In this document: one piece after another, positions 20,693-33,873 of the stretch
Layout of the letters: every line of letters starts with the position of its first letter
Position numbering within the stretch: the first letter of the stretch is position 1
Source of the DNA: Crossaster papposus
Taxonomy: Eukaryota > Echinodermata > Asteroidea > Velatida > Solasteridae
Reading direction: 5' to 3'
DNA length: 64,000 nt
Assembly: GCA_037893245.1 (NCBI GenBank)
Contig: JBAIAA010000021.1
Location: 1,984,001-2,048,000, forward strand
Notes under the pieces: model-generated
The model's input: the letters and a program-made list of their open reading frames with translations, nothing else
Told to the model about the DNA's origin: nothing
The model's database searches: none
Program-made: the position numbers and the translations under genes

Positions 20693-23573
20693 AATAATAT
20701 GTGTTGATTTTTACTGTATGGCATTTCTTCATTTTGTAATTTTCTAAAATATACTCAAGAAAGAGATGTGTGTTGGGGGATTAGCTCAAATGGTAGAGCG
20801 CTCGCTTTGCATGTGAGATGTACCGGGATCGATACCCGGATCTTCCATATAATATTTGTTGATTTTTACTGCATGGTATTTCTTCATTTTATAATTCTCA
20901 CAAATATACTCAAGAATGAGAGATGTGTTGGGGGATTAGCTCAAATGGTAGAGCGCTCGCTTTGCATGCGAGAGATACCGGAATCGATACCCGGATCTTC
21001 CAAATAATATTTCTTCATTTTTACTGCATGGTATTTCTTCATTTTATAATTTTCACAAATATACTCAAGAAAGAGATGTGTGTTGGGGGATTAGCTCAAA
21101 TGGTAGAGCGCTCGCTTTGCATGTGAGATGTACCGGGATCGATACCCGGATCTTCCATATAATATTTGTTGATTTTTACTGCATGGTATTTCTTCATTTT
21201 ATAATTCTCACAAATATACTCAAGAATGAGAGATGTTTTGGGGGATTAGCTCAAATGGTAGAGCGCTCGCTTAGCATGCGAGAGGTACCGGGATCGATAC
21301 CCGGATCTTCCAAATAATATTTCTTCATTTTTACTGTATGGCATTTCTTCATTTTGTTATTTTCTAAAATATACTCAAGAAAGAGATGTGTGTTGGGGGA
21401 TTAGCTCAAATGGTAGAGCGCTCGTTTTGCATGTGAGATGTACCGGGATCGATACCCGGATCTTCCATATAATATTTGTTGATTTGTACTGCATGGTATT
21501 TCTTCATTTTATAATTCTCACAAATATACTCAAGAATGAGAGATGTGTTGGGGGATTAGCTCAAATGGTAGAGCGCTCGCTTTGCATGCGAGAGGTACCG
21601 GGATCGATACCCGGATCTTCCAAATAATATTTCTTCATTTTTACTGCATGGTATTTCTTTATTTTATAATTTTCACAAATATACTCAAGAATGAGAGATG
21701 TGTTGGGGGATTAGCTCAAATGGTAGAGCGCTCGCTTAGCATGCGAGAGGTACCGGGATCGATACCCGGATCTTCCAAATAATATGTGTTGATTTTTACT
21801 GTATGGCATTTCTTCATTTTGTAATTTTCTAAAATATACTCAAGAAAGAGGTGTGTGTTGGGGGATTAGCTCAAATGTTAGAGCGCTCGCTTTGCATGTG
21901 AGATGTACCGGGATCGATACCCGGATCTTCCATATAATATTTGTTGATTTTTACTACATGGTATTTCTTCATTTTATAATTTTCACAAATATACTCAAGA
22001 ATGAGAGATGTGTTGGGGGATTAGCTCAAATGGTAGAGCGCTCGCTTAGCATGCGAGAGGTACCGGGATCGATACCCGGATCTTCCAAATAATATGTGTT
22101 GATTTTTACTGTATGGCATTTCTTCATTTTGTAATTTTCTAAAATATACTCAAGAAAGAGATGTGCAGATATGTGTTGGGGGATTAGCTCAAATGGTAGA
22201 GCGCTCGCTTTGCATGTGAGATGTACCGGGATCGATACCCGGATCTTCCATATAATATTTGTTGATTTTTACTGCATGGTATTTCTTTATTTTATAATTT
22301 TCACAAATATACTCAAGAATGAGAGATGTGTTGGGGGATTAGCTCAAATGGTAGAGCGCTCGCTTAGCATGCGAGAGGTACCGGGATCGATACCCGGATC
22401 TTCCAAATAATATTTCTTCATTTTTACTGCATGGTATTTCTTTATTTTATAATTTTCACAAATATACTCAAGAATGAGACATGTGTTGGGGGATTAGCTC
22501 AAATGGTAGAGCGCTCGCTTAGCATGCGAGAGGTACCGGGATCGATACCCCGATCTTCCAAATAATATGTGTTGATTTTTACTGTATGGCATTTCTTCAT
22601 TTTGTAATTTTCTAAAATATACTCAAGAAAGAGATGTGTGTAGGGGGATTAGCTCAAATGGTAGAGCTCTCGCTTTGCATGTGAGATGTACCGGGATCGA
22701 TACCCGGATCTTGCATATAATATTTGTTGATTTTTCCTGCATGGTATTTCTTCATTTTATAATTTTCACAAATATACTCAAGAATGAGAGATGTGTTGGG
22801 GGATTAGCTCAAATGGTAGAGCGCTCGCTTAGCATGCGATAGGTACCGGGATCGATACCCGGATCTTCCAAATAATATTTGTTCATTTTTACTGCATGAT
22901 ATTTCTTCATTTTATAATTTTCACAAATATACTCAAGAATGAGAGATGTTTTGGGGGATTAGCTCAAATGGTAGAGCGCTCGCTTAGCATGCGAGAGGTA
23001 CCGGGATCGATACCCGGATCTTCCAAATAATATTAGTTCATTTTTACTGCATGGTATTTCTTCATTGTATAATTTTCACAAATATACTCAAGAATGAGAG
23101 ATGTATTGGGGGATTAGCTCAAATGGTAGAGCGCTCGCTTAGCATGCGAGAGGTACCGGGATCGATACCCGGATCTTCCAAATAAATATCTGTTGATTTT
23201 TACTGTATGGCATTTCTTCATTTTGTAATTTTCTAAAATATACTCCAGAAAGAGATGTGTGTCGGGGGATTAGCTCAAATGGTAGAGCGCTCGCTTTGCA
23301 TGTGAGATGTACCGGGATCGATACCCGGATCTTCCAAATAATATTTGTTCATTTTTACTGCATGATATTTCTTCATTATATAATTTTCACAAATATACTC
23401 AAGAATGAGAGATGTTTTAGGGGATTAGCTCGAATGGTAGAGCGCTCGCTTAGCATGCGAGAGGTACCGGGATCGATACCCGGATCTTCCATATAATATT
23501 TGTTGATTTTTACTGCATGGTATTTCTTCATTTTATAATTTTCACAAATATACTCAAGAATGAGAGACGTGTT

Positions 23574-23646
23574 GTGGGATTAGCTCAAATGGTAGAGCGC
23601 TCGCTTAGCATGCGAGAGGTACCGGGATCGATACCTGGATCTTCCT
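23574..23646 (+). tRNA. tRNA-Ala (AGC), discriminator A73 to T, G2 to T, C63 to T
   Basis: Ends ATCTTCCT, so the discriminator is T. A73 supports alanine charging and is otherwise kept. With T2 opposite C71 this copy is probably poorly charged. Homologue 7625 still has A73. Confidence 0.82.
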
Positions 23647-25744
23647 AATACTATTTGTTCATTTTTACTGCATGGTATTTCTTCATTTTATAATTTTCAC
23701 AAATATACTCAAGAATGAGAGATGTGTTGGGGGATTAGCTCAAATGGTAGAGCGCTCGCTTAGCATGCGAGAGGTACCGGGATCGATACCCGGATCTTCC
23801 AAATAATATGTGTTGATTTTTACTGTATGGCATTTCTTCATTTTGTAATTTTCTAAAATATACTCAAGAAAGAGGTGTGTGTTGGGGGATTAGCTCAAAT
23901 GGTAGAGCGCTCGCTTTGCATGTGAGATGTACCGGGATCGATACCCGGATCTTCCATATAATATTTGTTGATTTTTACTGCATGGTATTTCTTCATTTTA
24001 TAATTCTCACAAATATACTCAAGAATGAGAGATGTTTTGGGGGATTAGCTCAAATGGTAGAGCGCTCGCTTAGCATGCGAGAGGAACCGGGATCGATACC
24101 CAGATCTTCCAAATAATATTTCTTCATTTTTACTGTATGGCATTTCTTCATTTTGTTATTTTCTAAAATATACTCAAGAAAGAGATGTGTGTTGGGGGAT
24201 TAGCTCAAATGGTAGAGCGCTCGCTTTGCATGTGAGATGTATCGGGATCGATACCCGGATCTTCCATATAATATTTGTTGATTTATACTGCATGGTATTT
24301 CTTCATTTTATAATTCTCACAAATATACTCAAGAATGAGAGATGTGTTGGGGGATTAGCTCAAATGGTAGAGCGCTCGCTTTGCATGCGAGAGGTACCGG
24401 GATCGATACCCGGATCTTCCAAATAATATTTCTTCATTTTTACTGCATGGTATTTCTTTATTTTATAATTTTCACAAATATACTCAAGAATGAGAGATGT
24501 GTTGGGGGATTAGCTCAAATGGTAGAGCGCTCGCTTAGCATGCGAGAGGTACCGGGATCGATACCCGGATCTTCCAAATAATATGTGTTGATTTTTACTG
24601 TATGGCATTTCTTCATTTTGTAATTTTCTAAAATATACTCAAGAAAGAGATGTGTGTAGGGGGATTAGCTCAAATGGTAGAGCTCTCGCTTTGCATGTGA
24701 GATGTACCGGGATCGATACCCGGATCTTCCATATAATATTTGTTGATTTTTACTGCATGGTATTTCTTCATTTTATAATTTTCACAAATATACTCAAGAA
24801 TGAGAGATGTGTTGGGGGATTAGCTCAAATGGTAGAGCGCTCGCTTAGCATGCGATAGGTACCGGGATCGATACCCGGATCTTCCAAATAATATTTGTTC
24901 ATTTTTACTGCATGATATTTCTTCATTTTATAATTTTCACAAATATACTCAAGAATGAGAGATGTTTTGGGGGATTAGCTCAAATGGTAGAGCGCTCGCT
25001 TAGCATGCGAGAGGTACCGGGATCGATACCCGGATCTTCCAAATAATATTAGTTCATTTTTACTGCATGGTATTTCTTCATTGTATAATTTTCACAAATA
25101 TACTCAAGAATGAGAGATGTATTGGGGGATTAGCTCAAATGGTAGAGCGCTCGCTTAGCATGCGAGAGGTACCGGGATCGATACCCGGATCTTCCAAATA
25201 ATTATGTGTTGATTTTTACTGTATGGCATTTCTTCATTTTGTAATTTTCTAAAATATACTCAAGAAAGAGAGATGTGTTGGGGGATTAGCTCAAATGGTA
25301 GAGCGCTCGCTTAGCATGCGATAGGTACCGGGATCGATACCCGGATCTTCCAAATAATATTTGTTCATTTTTACTGCATGATATTTCTTCATTTTATAAT
25401 TTTCACAAATATACTCAAGAATGAGAGATGTTTTGGGGGATTAGCTCAAATGGTAGAGCGCTCGCTTAGCATGCGAGAGGTACCGAGATCGATACCCGGA
25501 TCTTCCAAATAATATTAGTTCATTTTTACTGCATGATATTTCTTCATTTTATAATTTTCACAAATATACTCAAGAATGAGAGATGTTTTGGGGGATTAGC
25601 TCAAATGGTAGAGCGCTCGCTTAGCATGCGAGAGGTACCGGGATCGATACCCGGATCTTCCAAATAATATTAGTTCATTTTTACTGCATGGTATTTCTTC
25701 ATTGTATAATTTTCACAAATATACTCAAGAATGAGAGATGTGTT

Positions 25745-25817
25745 GGGGGATTAGCTCAAATGGTAGAGCGCTCGCTTACCATGCGAGAGGTACCGGGATC
25801 GATACCCGGATTTTGCA
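25745..25817 (+). tRNA. tRNA with Gly anticodon ACC on tRNA-Ala body, acceptor damage
   Basis: Duplicate of 9951 (loop TTACCAT) with later changes in the acceptor 3' strand ATTTTGC: C68 to T gives G5:U68 and C71 to G gives G2 opposite G71. U70 is intact. Confidence 0.85.
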
Positions 25818-26520
25818 AATAATTATGTGTTGATTTTTACTGTATGGCATTTCTTCATTTTCTAATTTTCTAAAATATACTCAAGAAAGAGATGTGTGTC
25901 GGGGGCTTAGCTCAAATGGTAGAGCGCTCGCTTTGCATGTGAGATGTACCGGGATCGATACCCGGATCTTCCATATAATATTTGTTGATTTTTACTGCAT
26001 GGTATTTCTTCATTGTTTAATTTTCACAAATATACTCAAGAATGAGAGATGTGTTGGGGGATTAGCTCAAATGGTAGAGCGCTCGCTTAGCATGCGAGAG
26101 GTACCGGGATCGATACCCGGATCTTCCAAACAATATTTCTTCATTTTTACTGCATGGTATTTCTTTATTTTATAATTTTCACAAATATACTCAAGATTGA
26201 GAGATGTGTTTGGGGATTAGCTCAAATGGTAGGGCGCTCGCTTAGCATGCGAGAGGTACCGGGATCGATACCCGGATCTTCCAAATAATATTTCTTCATT
26301 TTTACTGCATGGTATTTCTTTATTTTATAATTTTCACAAATATACTCAAGAATGAGAGATGTGTTGGGGGATTAGCTCAAATGGTAGAGCGCTCGCTTAG
26401 CATGCGAGAGGTACCGGGATCGATACCCGGATCTTCTAATTAATATGTGTTGATTTTTACTGTATGGCATTTCTTCATTTTGTAATTTTCTAAAATATAC
26501 TCAAGAAAGAGATGTGTGTT

Positions 26521-26593
26521 GGGGGATTAGCTCAAATGGTAGAGCGCTCGCTTTACATGTGAGATGTACCGGGATCGATACCCGGATCTTCCA
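26521..26593 (+). tRNA. tRNA with Val anticodon TAC on tRNA-Ala(UGC) body
   Basis: Loop TTTACAT; otherwise identical to the UGC reference, with every stem intact. Duplicate of 10727 but with normal A14. Confidence 0.89.
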
Positions 26594-26984
26594 TATAATA
26601 TTTGTTGATTTTTACTGCATGGTATTTCTTCATTTTATAATTGTCACAAATATACTCAAGAATGAGAGATGTGTTGGGGGATTAGCTCAAATGGTAGAGC
26701 GCTCGCTTAGCATGCGAGAGGTACCGGGATCGATACCCGGATCTTCCAAATAATATTTGTTCATTTTTACTGCATGGTATTTCTTCATTTTATAATTTTC
26801 ACAAATATACTCAAGAATAAGATATGTGTTGGGGGATTAGCTCAAATGGTAGAGCGCTCGCTTTGCATGTGAGATGTCCCGGATCGATACCCGGATCTTC
26901 CATATAATATTTGTTGATTTTTACTGCATGGTATTTCTTCATTTTATAATTTTCACAAATATACTCAAGAATGAGAGATGTGTT

Positions 26985-27057
26985 GGGGTATTAGCTCAAA
27001 TTGTAGAGCGCTCGCTTAGCATGCGAGAGGTACCGAGATCGATACCCGGATCTTCCA
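26985..27057 (+). tRNA. tRNA-Ala (AGC), G5 to T, G18 to T, G52 to A
   Basis: GGGGTAT acceptor, D loop AAATTGTA and T stem CCGAG/CCCGG. Three separate defects in all three arms suggest a pseudogene. G5 to T with G52 to A recurs at 27766, 29622 and 31478. Confidence 0.8.
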
Positions 27058-27272
27058 AATAATATTTCTTCATTTTTACTGCATGGTATTTCTTTATTTT
27101 ATAATTTTCACAAATATACTCAAGAATGAGACATGTGTTGGGGGATTAGCTCAAATGGTAGAGCGCTCGCTTAGCATGCGAGAGGTACCGGGATCGATAC
27201 CCGGATCTTCCAAATAATAAGTGTTGATTTTTACTGTATGGCATTTCTTCATTTTCTAATTTTCTAAAATAT

Positions 27273-27278
27273 AGGCCT
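27273..27278 (+). other. 6-base palindromic insertion AGGCCT in a leader
   Basis: The conserved AAATATACTCAAG leader of the UGC gene at 27301 is split by AGGCCT, giving TATAGGCCTACTC and a 161-base step. It disrupts the TATA-like octamer. No other unit has it. Confidence 0.85.
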
Positions 27279-27300
27279 ACTCAAGAAAGAGGTGTGTGTT

Positions 27301-27373
27301 GGGGGATTAGCTCAAATGGTGGAGCGCTCGCTTTGCATGTGAGATGTACCGGGATCGATACCCGGATCTTCCA
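27301..27373 (+). tRNA. tRNA-Ala (UGC), A21 to G, leader split by AGGCCT
   Basis: D loop ends GG (A21 to G), otherwise canonical. Its upstream octamer is broken by the insertion at 27273, so expression may differ from neighbours. Confidence 0.86.
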
Positions 27374-28851
27374 TATAATATTTGTTGATTTTTACTGCAT
27401 GGTATTTCTTCATTTTATAATTTTCACAAATATACTCAAGAATGAGAGATGTGTTGGGGGATTAGCTCAAATGGTAGAGCGCTCGCTTAGCATGCGAGAG
27501 GTACCGGGATCGATACCCGGATCTTCCAAATAATATTTGTTCATTTTTACTGCATGGTATTTCTTCATTTTATAATTTTCACAAATATACTCAAGAATAA
27601 GATATGTGTTGGGGGATTAGCTCAAATGGTAGAGCGCTCGCTTTGCATGTGAGATGTCCCGGATCGATACCCGGATCTTCCATATAATATTTGTTGATTT
27701 TTACTGCTTTTCCATTTCTTCATTTTATAATTTTCACAAATATACTCAAGAATGAGAGATGTGTTGGGGTATTAGCTCAAATGGTAGAGCGCTCGCTTAG
27801 CATGCGAGAGGTACCGAGATCGATACCCGGATCTTCCAAATAATATTTCTTCATTTTTACTGCATGGTATTTCTTTATTTTATAATTTTCACAAATATAC
27901 TCAAGAATGAGACATGTGTTGGGGGATTAGCTCAAATGGTAGAGCGCTCGCTTAGCATGCGAGAGGTACCGGGATCGATACCCGGATCTTCCAAATAATA
28001 TGTGTTGATTTTTACTGTATGGCATTTCTTCATTTTGTAATTTTCTAAAATATACTCAAGAAAGAGATGTGTGTAGGGGGATTAGCTCAAATGGTAGAGC
28101 TCTCGCTTTGCATGTGAGATGTACCGGGATCGATACCCGGATCTTGCATATAATATTTGTTGATTTTTCCTGCATGGTATTTCTTCATTTTATAATTTTC
28201 ACAAATATACTCAAGAATGAGAGATGTGTTGGGGAATTAGCTCAAATGGTAGAGCGCTCGCTTAGCATGCGATAGGTACCGGGATCGATACCCGGATCTT
28301 CCAAATAATATTTGTTCATTTTTACTGCATGATATTTCTTCATTTTATAATTTTCACAAATATACTCAAGAATGAGAGATGTTTTGGGGGATTAGCTCAA
28401 ATGGTAGAGCGCTCGCTTAGCATGCGAGAGGTACCGGGATCGATACCCGGATCTTCCAAATAATATTAGTTCATTTTTACTGCATGGTATTTCTTCATTG
28501 TATAATTTTCACAAATATACTCAAGAATGAGACAAGTATTGGGGGATTAGCTCAAATGGTAGAGCGCTCGCTTAGCATGCGAGAGGTACCGGGATCGATA
28601 CCCGGATCTTCCAAATAATTATGTGTTGATTTTTACTGTATGGCATTTCTTCATTTTGTAATTTTCTAAAATATACTCAAAAAAGAGATGTGTGTCGGGG
28701 GATTAGCTCAAATGGTAGAGCGCTCGCTTTGCATGTGAGATGTACCGGGATCGATACCCGGATCTTCCATATAATATTTGTTGATTTTTACTGCATGGTA
28801 TTTCTTCATTGTATAATTTTCACAAATATACTCAAGAATGAGAGATGTGTT

Positions 28852-28920
28852 GGGGGATTAGCTCAAATGGTAGAGCGCTTAGCATGCGAGAGGTACCGGG
28901 ATCGATACCCGGATCTTCCA
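28852..28920 (+). pseudogene. tRNA-Ala (AGC) lacking four bases of the anticodon stem
   Basis: 69 bases: GAGCGCTCGCTT has become GAGCGCTT, a deletion between two CGCT repeats. The 5' anticodon strand is gone; only CGC, borrowed from the D stem, could pair with GCG. Copies at 30708, 32564 and 34422 mark the 12-unit repeat. Confidence 0.91.
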
Positions 28921-30707
28921 AACAATATTTCTTTATTTTTACTGCATGGTATTTCTTTATTTTATAATTTTCACAAATATACTCAAGATTGAGAGATGTG
29001 TTGGGGGATTAGCTCAAATGGTAGGGCGCTCGCTTAGCATGCGAGAGGTACCGGGATCGATACCCGGATCTTCCAAATAATATTTCTTCATTTTTACTGC
29101 ATGGTATTTCTTTATTTTATAATTTTCACAAATATACTCAAGAATGAGAGATGTGTTGGGGGATTAGCTCAAATGGTAGAGCGCTCGCTTAGCATGCGAG
29201 AGGTACCGGGATCGATACCCGGATCTTCCAAATAATATTTGTTGATTTTTACTGCATGGTATTTCTTCATTTTATAATTTTCACAAATATACTCAAGAAT
29301 GAGAGATGTGTTGGGGGATTAGCTCAAATGGTAGAGCGCTCGCTTAGCATGCGAGAGGTACCGGGATCGATACCCGGATCTTCCAAATAATATTTGTTCA
29401 TTTTTACTGCATGGTATTTCTTCATTTTATAATTTTCACAAATATACTCAAGAATAAGATATGTGTTGGGGGATTAGCTCAAATGGTAGAGCGCTCGCTT
29501 TGCATGTGAGATGTCCCGGATCGATACCCGGATCTTCCATATAATATTTGTTGATTTTTACTGCATGGTATTTCTTCATTTTATAATTTTCACAAATAAA
29601 CTCAAGAATGAGAGATGTGTTGGGGTATTAGCTCAAATGGTAGAGCGCTCGCTTAGCATGCGAGAGGTACCGAGATCGATACCCGGATCTTCCGAATAAT
29701 ATTTCTTCATTTTTACTGCATGGTATTTCTTTATTTTATAATTTTCACAAATATACTCAAGAATGAGACATGTGTTGGGGGATTAGCTCAAATGGTAGAG
29801 CGCTCGCTTAGCATGCGAGAGGTACCGGGATCGATACCCGGATCTTCCAAATAATATGTGTTGATTTTTACTGTATGGCATTTCTTCATTTTGTAATTTT
29901 CTAAAATATACTCTAGAAAGAGATGTGTGTAGGGGGATTAGCTCAAATGGTAGAGCTCTCGCTTTGCATGTGAGATGTACCGGGATCGATACCCGGATCT
30001 TGCATATAATATTTGTTGATTTTTCCTGCATGGTATTTCTTCATTTTATAATTTTCACAAATATACTCAAGAATGAGAGATGTGTTGGGGAATTAGCTCA
30101 AATGGTAGAGCGCTCGCTTAGCATGCGATAGGTACCGGGATCGATACCCGGATCTTCCAAATAATATTTGTTCATTTTTACTGCATGATATTTCTTCATT
30201 TTATAATTTTCACAAATATACTCAAGAATGAGAGATGTTTTGGGGGATTAGCTCAAATGGTAGAGCGCTCGCTTAGCATGCGAGAGGTACCGGGATCGAT
30301 ACCCGGATCTTCCAAATAATATTAGTTCATTTTTACTGCATGGTATTTCTTCATTGTATAATTTTCACAAATATACTCAAGAATGAGACAAGTATTGGGG
30401 GATTAGCTCAAATGGTAGAGCGCTCGCTTAGCATGCGAGAGGTACCGGGATCGATACCCGGATCTTCCAAATAATTATGTGTTGATTTTTACTGTATGGC
30501 ATTTCTTCATTTTGTAATTTTCTAAAATATACTCAAGAAAGAGATGTGTGTCGGGGGATTAGCTCAAATGGTAGAGCGCTCGCTTTGCATGTGAGATGTA
30601 CCGGGATCGATACCCGGATCTTCCATATAATATTTGTTGATTTTTACTGCATGATATTTCTTCATTGTATAATTTTCACAAATATACTCAAGAATGAGAG
30701 ATGTGTT

Positions 30708-30776
30708 GGGGGATTAGCTCAAATGGTAGAGCGCTTAGCATGAGAGAGGTACCGGGATCGATACCCGGATCTTCCA
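30708..30776 (+). pseudogene. tRNA-Ala (AGC), four-base anticodon-stem deletion, copy 2
   Basis: As 28852, with C40 to A in addition (ATGAGAG), so even the rescued three-pair stem is broken. Confidence 0.91.
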
Positions 30777-30858
30777 AACAATATTTCTTTATTTTTACTG
30801 CATGGTATTTCTTTATTTTATAATTTTCACAAATATACTCAAGATTGAGAGATGTGTT

Positions 30859-30931
30859 GGGGGATTAGCTCAAATGGTAGGCCGCTCGCTTAGCATGCGA
30901 GAGGTACCGGGATCGATACCCGGATCTTCCA
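30859..30931 (+). tRNA. tRNA-Ala (AGC), A23 to G and G24 to C
   Basis: D stem GCTC/GGCC: U12:G23 wobble and C11 opposite C24. The equivalent genes 29003 and 32715 have only A23 to G, so G24 to C is private to this copy. Confidence 0.84.
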
Positions 30932-32563
30932 AATAATATTTCTTCATTTTTACTGCATGGTATTTCTTTATTTTATAATTTTCACAAATATACTCAAGAA
31001 TGAGAGATGTGTTGGGGGATTAGCTCAAATGGTAGAGCGCTCGCTTAGCATGCGAGAGGTACCGGGATCGATACCCGGATCTTCCAAATAATATTTGTTG
31101 ATTTTTACTGCATGGTATTTCTTCATTTTATAATTTTCACAAATATACTCAAGAATGAGAGATGTGTTGGGGGATTAGCTCAAATGGTAGAGCGCTCGCT
31201 TAGCATGCGAGAGGTACCGGGATCGATACCCGGATCTTCCAAATAATATTTGTTCATTTTTACTGCATGGTATTTCTTCATTTTATAATTTTCACAAATA
31301 TACTCAAGAATAAGATATGTGTTGGGGGATTAGCTCAAATGGTAGAGCGCTCGCTTTGCATGTGAGATGTCCCGGATCGATACCCGGATCTTCCATATAA
31401 TATTTGTTGATTTTTACTGCATGGTATTTCTTCATTTTATAATTTTCACAAATATACTCAAGAATGAGAGATGTGTTGGGGTATTAGCTCAAATGGTAGA
31501 GCGCTCGCTTAGCATGCGAGAGGTACCGAGATCGATACCCGGATCTTCCAAATAATATTTCTTCATTTTTACTGCATGGTATTTCTTTATTTTATAATTT
31601 TCACAAATATACTCAAGAATGAGACATGTGTTGGGGGATTAGCTCAAATGGTAGAGCGCTCGCTTAGCATGCGAGAGGTACCGGGATCGATACCCGGATC
31701 TTCCAAATAATATGTGTTGATTTTTACTGTATGGCATTTCTTCATTTTGTAATTTTCTAAAATATACTCAAGAAAGAGATGTGTGTAGGGGGATTAGCTC
31801 AAATGGTAGAGCTCTCGCTTTGCATGTGAGATGTACCGGGATCGATACCCGGATCTTGCATATAATATTTGTTGATTTTTCCTGCATGGTATTTCTTCAT
31901 TTTATAATTTTCACAAATATACTCAAGAATGAGAGATGTGTTGGGGAATTAGCTCAAATGGTAGAGCGCTCGCTTAGCATGCGATAGGTACCGGGATCGA
32001 TACCCGGATCTTCCAAATAATATTTGTTCATTTTTACTGCATGATATTTCTTCATTTTATAATTTTCACAAATATACTCAAGAATGAGAGATGTTTTGGG
32101 GGATTAGCTCAAATGGTAGAGCGCTCGCTTAGCATGCGAGAGGTACCGGGATCGATACCCGGATCTTCCAAATAATATTAGTTCATTTTTACTGCATGGT
32201 ATTTCTTCATTGTATAATTTTCACAAATATACTCAAGAATGAGACAAGTATTGGGGGATTAGCTCAAATGGTAGAGCGCTCGCTTAGCATGCGAGAGGTA
32301 CCGGGATCGATACCCGGATCTTCCAAATAATTATGTGTTGATTTTTACTGTATGGCATTTCTTCATTTTGTAATTTTCTGAAATATACTCAAGAAAGAGA
32401 TGTGTGTCGGGGGATTAGCTCAAATGGTAGAGCGCTCGCTTTGCATGTGAGATGTACCGGGATCGATACCCGGATCTTCCATATAATATTTGTTGATTTT
32501 TACTGCATGGTATTTCTTCATTGTATAATTTTCACAAATATACTCAAGAATGAGAGATGTGTT

Positions 32564-32632
32564 GGGGGGTTAGCTCAAATGGTAGAGCGCTTAGCATGCG
32601 AGAGGTACCGGGATCGATACCCGGATCTTCCA
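32564..32632 (+). pseudogene. tRNA-Ala (AGC), four-base anticodon-stem deletion, copy 3
   Basis: As 28852, plus A6 to G (GGGGGGT), giving G6:U67. Confidence 0.91.
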
Positions 32633-33800
32633 AACAATATTTCTTTATTTTTACTGCATGGTATTTCTTTATTTTATAATTTTCACAAATATACTCAAGA
32701 TTGAGAGATGTGTTGGGGGATTAGCTCAAATGGTAGGGCGCTCGCTTAGCATGCGAGAGGTACCGGGATCGATACCCGGATCTTCCAAATAATATTTCTT
32801 CATTTTTACTGCATGGTATTTCTTTATTTTATAATTTTCACAAATATACTCAAGAATGAGAGATGTTTTGGGGGATTAGCTCAAATGGTAGGGCGCTCGC
32901 TTAGCATGCGAGAGGTACCGGGATCGATACCCGGTTCTTCCATATAATATTTGTTGATTTTTACTGCATGGTATTTCTTCATTTTATAATTTTCACAAAT
33001 ATACTCAAGAATGAGAGATGTGTTGGGGGATTAGCTCAAATGGTAGAGCGCTCGCTTAGCATGCGATAGGTACCGGGATCGACACCCGGATCTTCCAAAT
33101 AATATGTGTTGATTTTTACTGTATGGCATTTCTTCATTTTGTAATTTTCTAAAATATACTCAAGAAAGAGATGTGTGTTGGGGGATTAGCTCAAATGGTA
33201 GAGCGCTCGCTTTGCATGTGAGATGTACCGGGATCGATACCCGGATCTTCCATATAATATTTGTTGATTTTTACTGCATGGTATTTCTTCATTTTATAAT
33301 TTTCACAAATATACTCAAGAATGAGAGATGTGTTGGGGGATTAGCTCAAATGGTAGAGCGCTCGCTTAGCATGCGAGAGGTACCGGGATCGATACCCGGA
33401 TCTTCCAAATAATATTTGTTCATTTTTACTGCATGGTATTTCTTCATTTTATAATTTTCACAAATATACTCAAGAATGAGAGATGTGTTGGGGGATTAGC
33501 TCAAATGGTAGAGCGCTCGCTTAGCATGCGAGAGGTACCGGGATCGATACCCGGATCTTCCAAATAATATGTGTTGATTTTTACTGTATGGCATTTCTTC
33601 ATTTTGTAATTTTCTAAAATATACTCAAGAAAGAGATGTGTGTTGGGGGATTAGCTCAAATGTTAGAGCGCTCGCTTTGCATGTGAGATGTACCGGGATC
33701 GATACCCGGATCTTCCATATAATATTTGTTGATGATTTTTACTGCATGGTATTTCTTCATATTAATTCTCACAAATATACTCAAGAATGAGAGATGTTTT

Positions 33801-33873
33801 GGGGGATTAGCTCAAATGGTATAGCGCTCGCTTAGCATGCGAGAGGTACCGGGATCGATACCCGGATCTTCCA
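33801..33873 (+). tRNA. tRNA-Ala (AGC), G22 to T
   Basis: D stem GCTC/TAGC leaves C13 opposite T22. The spacer before it has a small duplication (GTTGATGATTTTT) and a shortened CATATTAATTC. Confidence 0.84.

Larger units (their letters stand above)
19225..22177 (+). repeat. Array segment 5: 19 tRNA-Ala genes, extra 2.95 kb duplication
   Basis: Gene starts: 19225t, 19380, 19535, 19690t, 19845, 20000t, 20155, 20310t, 20465, 20620, 20775t, 20930h, 21085t, 21240, 21395t, 21550h, 21705, 21860t, 22015. From 20155 on it repeats 17057-19070 (offset 3,098, then 2,945 after the doubled 4-G unit of the left copy). It is absent between segments 1 and 2, so it arose after, or was lost from, the first large copy. 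Confidence 0.92.
22178..27139 (+). repeat. Array segment 6: 32 tRNA-Ala genes, second copy of segment 2
   Basis: Gene starts: 22178t, 22333, 22488, 22643t, 22798, 22953, 23108, 23264t, 23419, 23574, 23729, 23884t, 24039, 24194t, 24349h, 24504, 24659t, 24814, 24969, 25124, 25280, 25435, 25590, 25745 (anticodon ACC), 25901t, 26056, 26211, 26366, 26521 (anticodon TAC), 26676, 26831t (72 bases), 26985. Shares with segment 2 the 8-base leader insertion, G26 to T genes, the ACC and TAC anticodon changes, A6 to C at 10107/25901 and C72 to T at 10572/26366. Confidence 0.93.

Noticed and set aside
29783..30031. Minus-strand open frames (also 50248-50496)
   Set aside because: Antisense of two tRNA units; no start context or homology to any protein I recognise.
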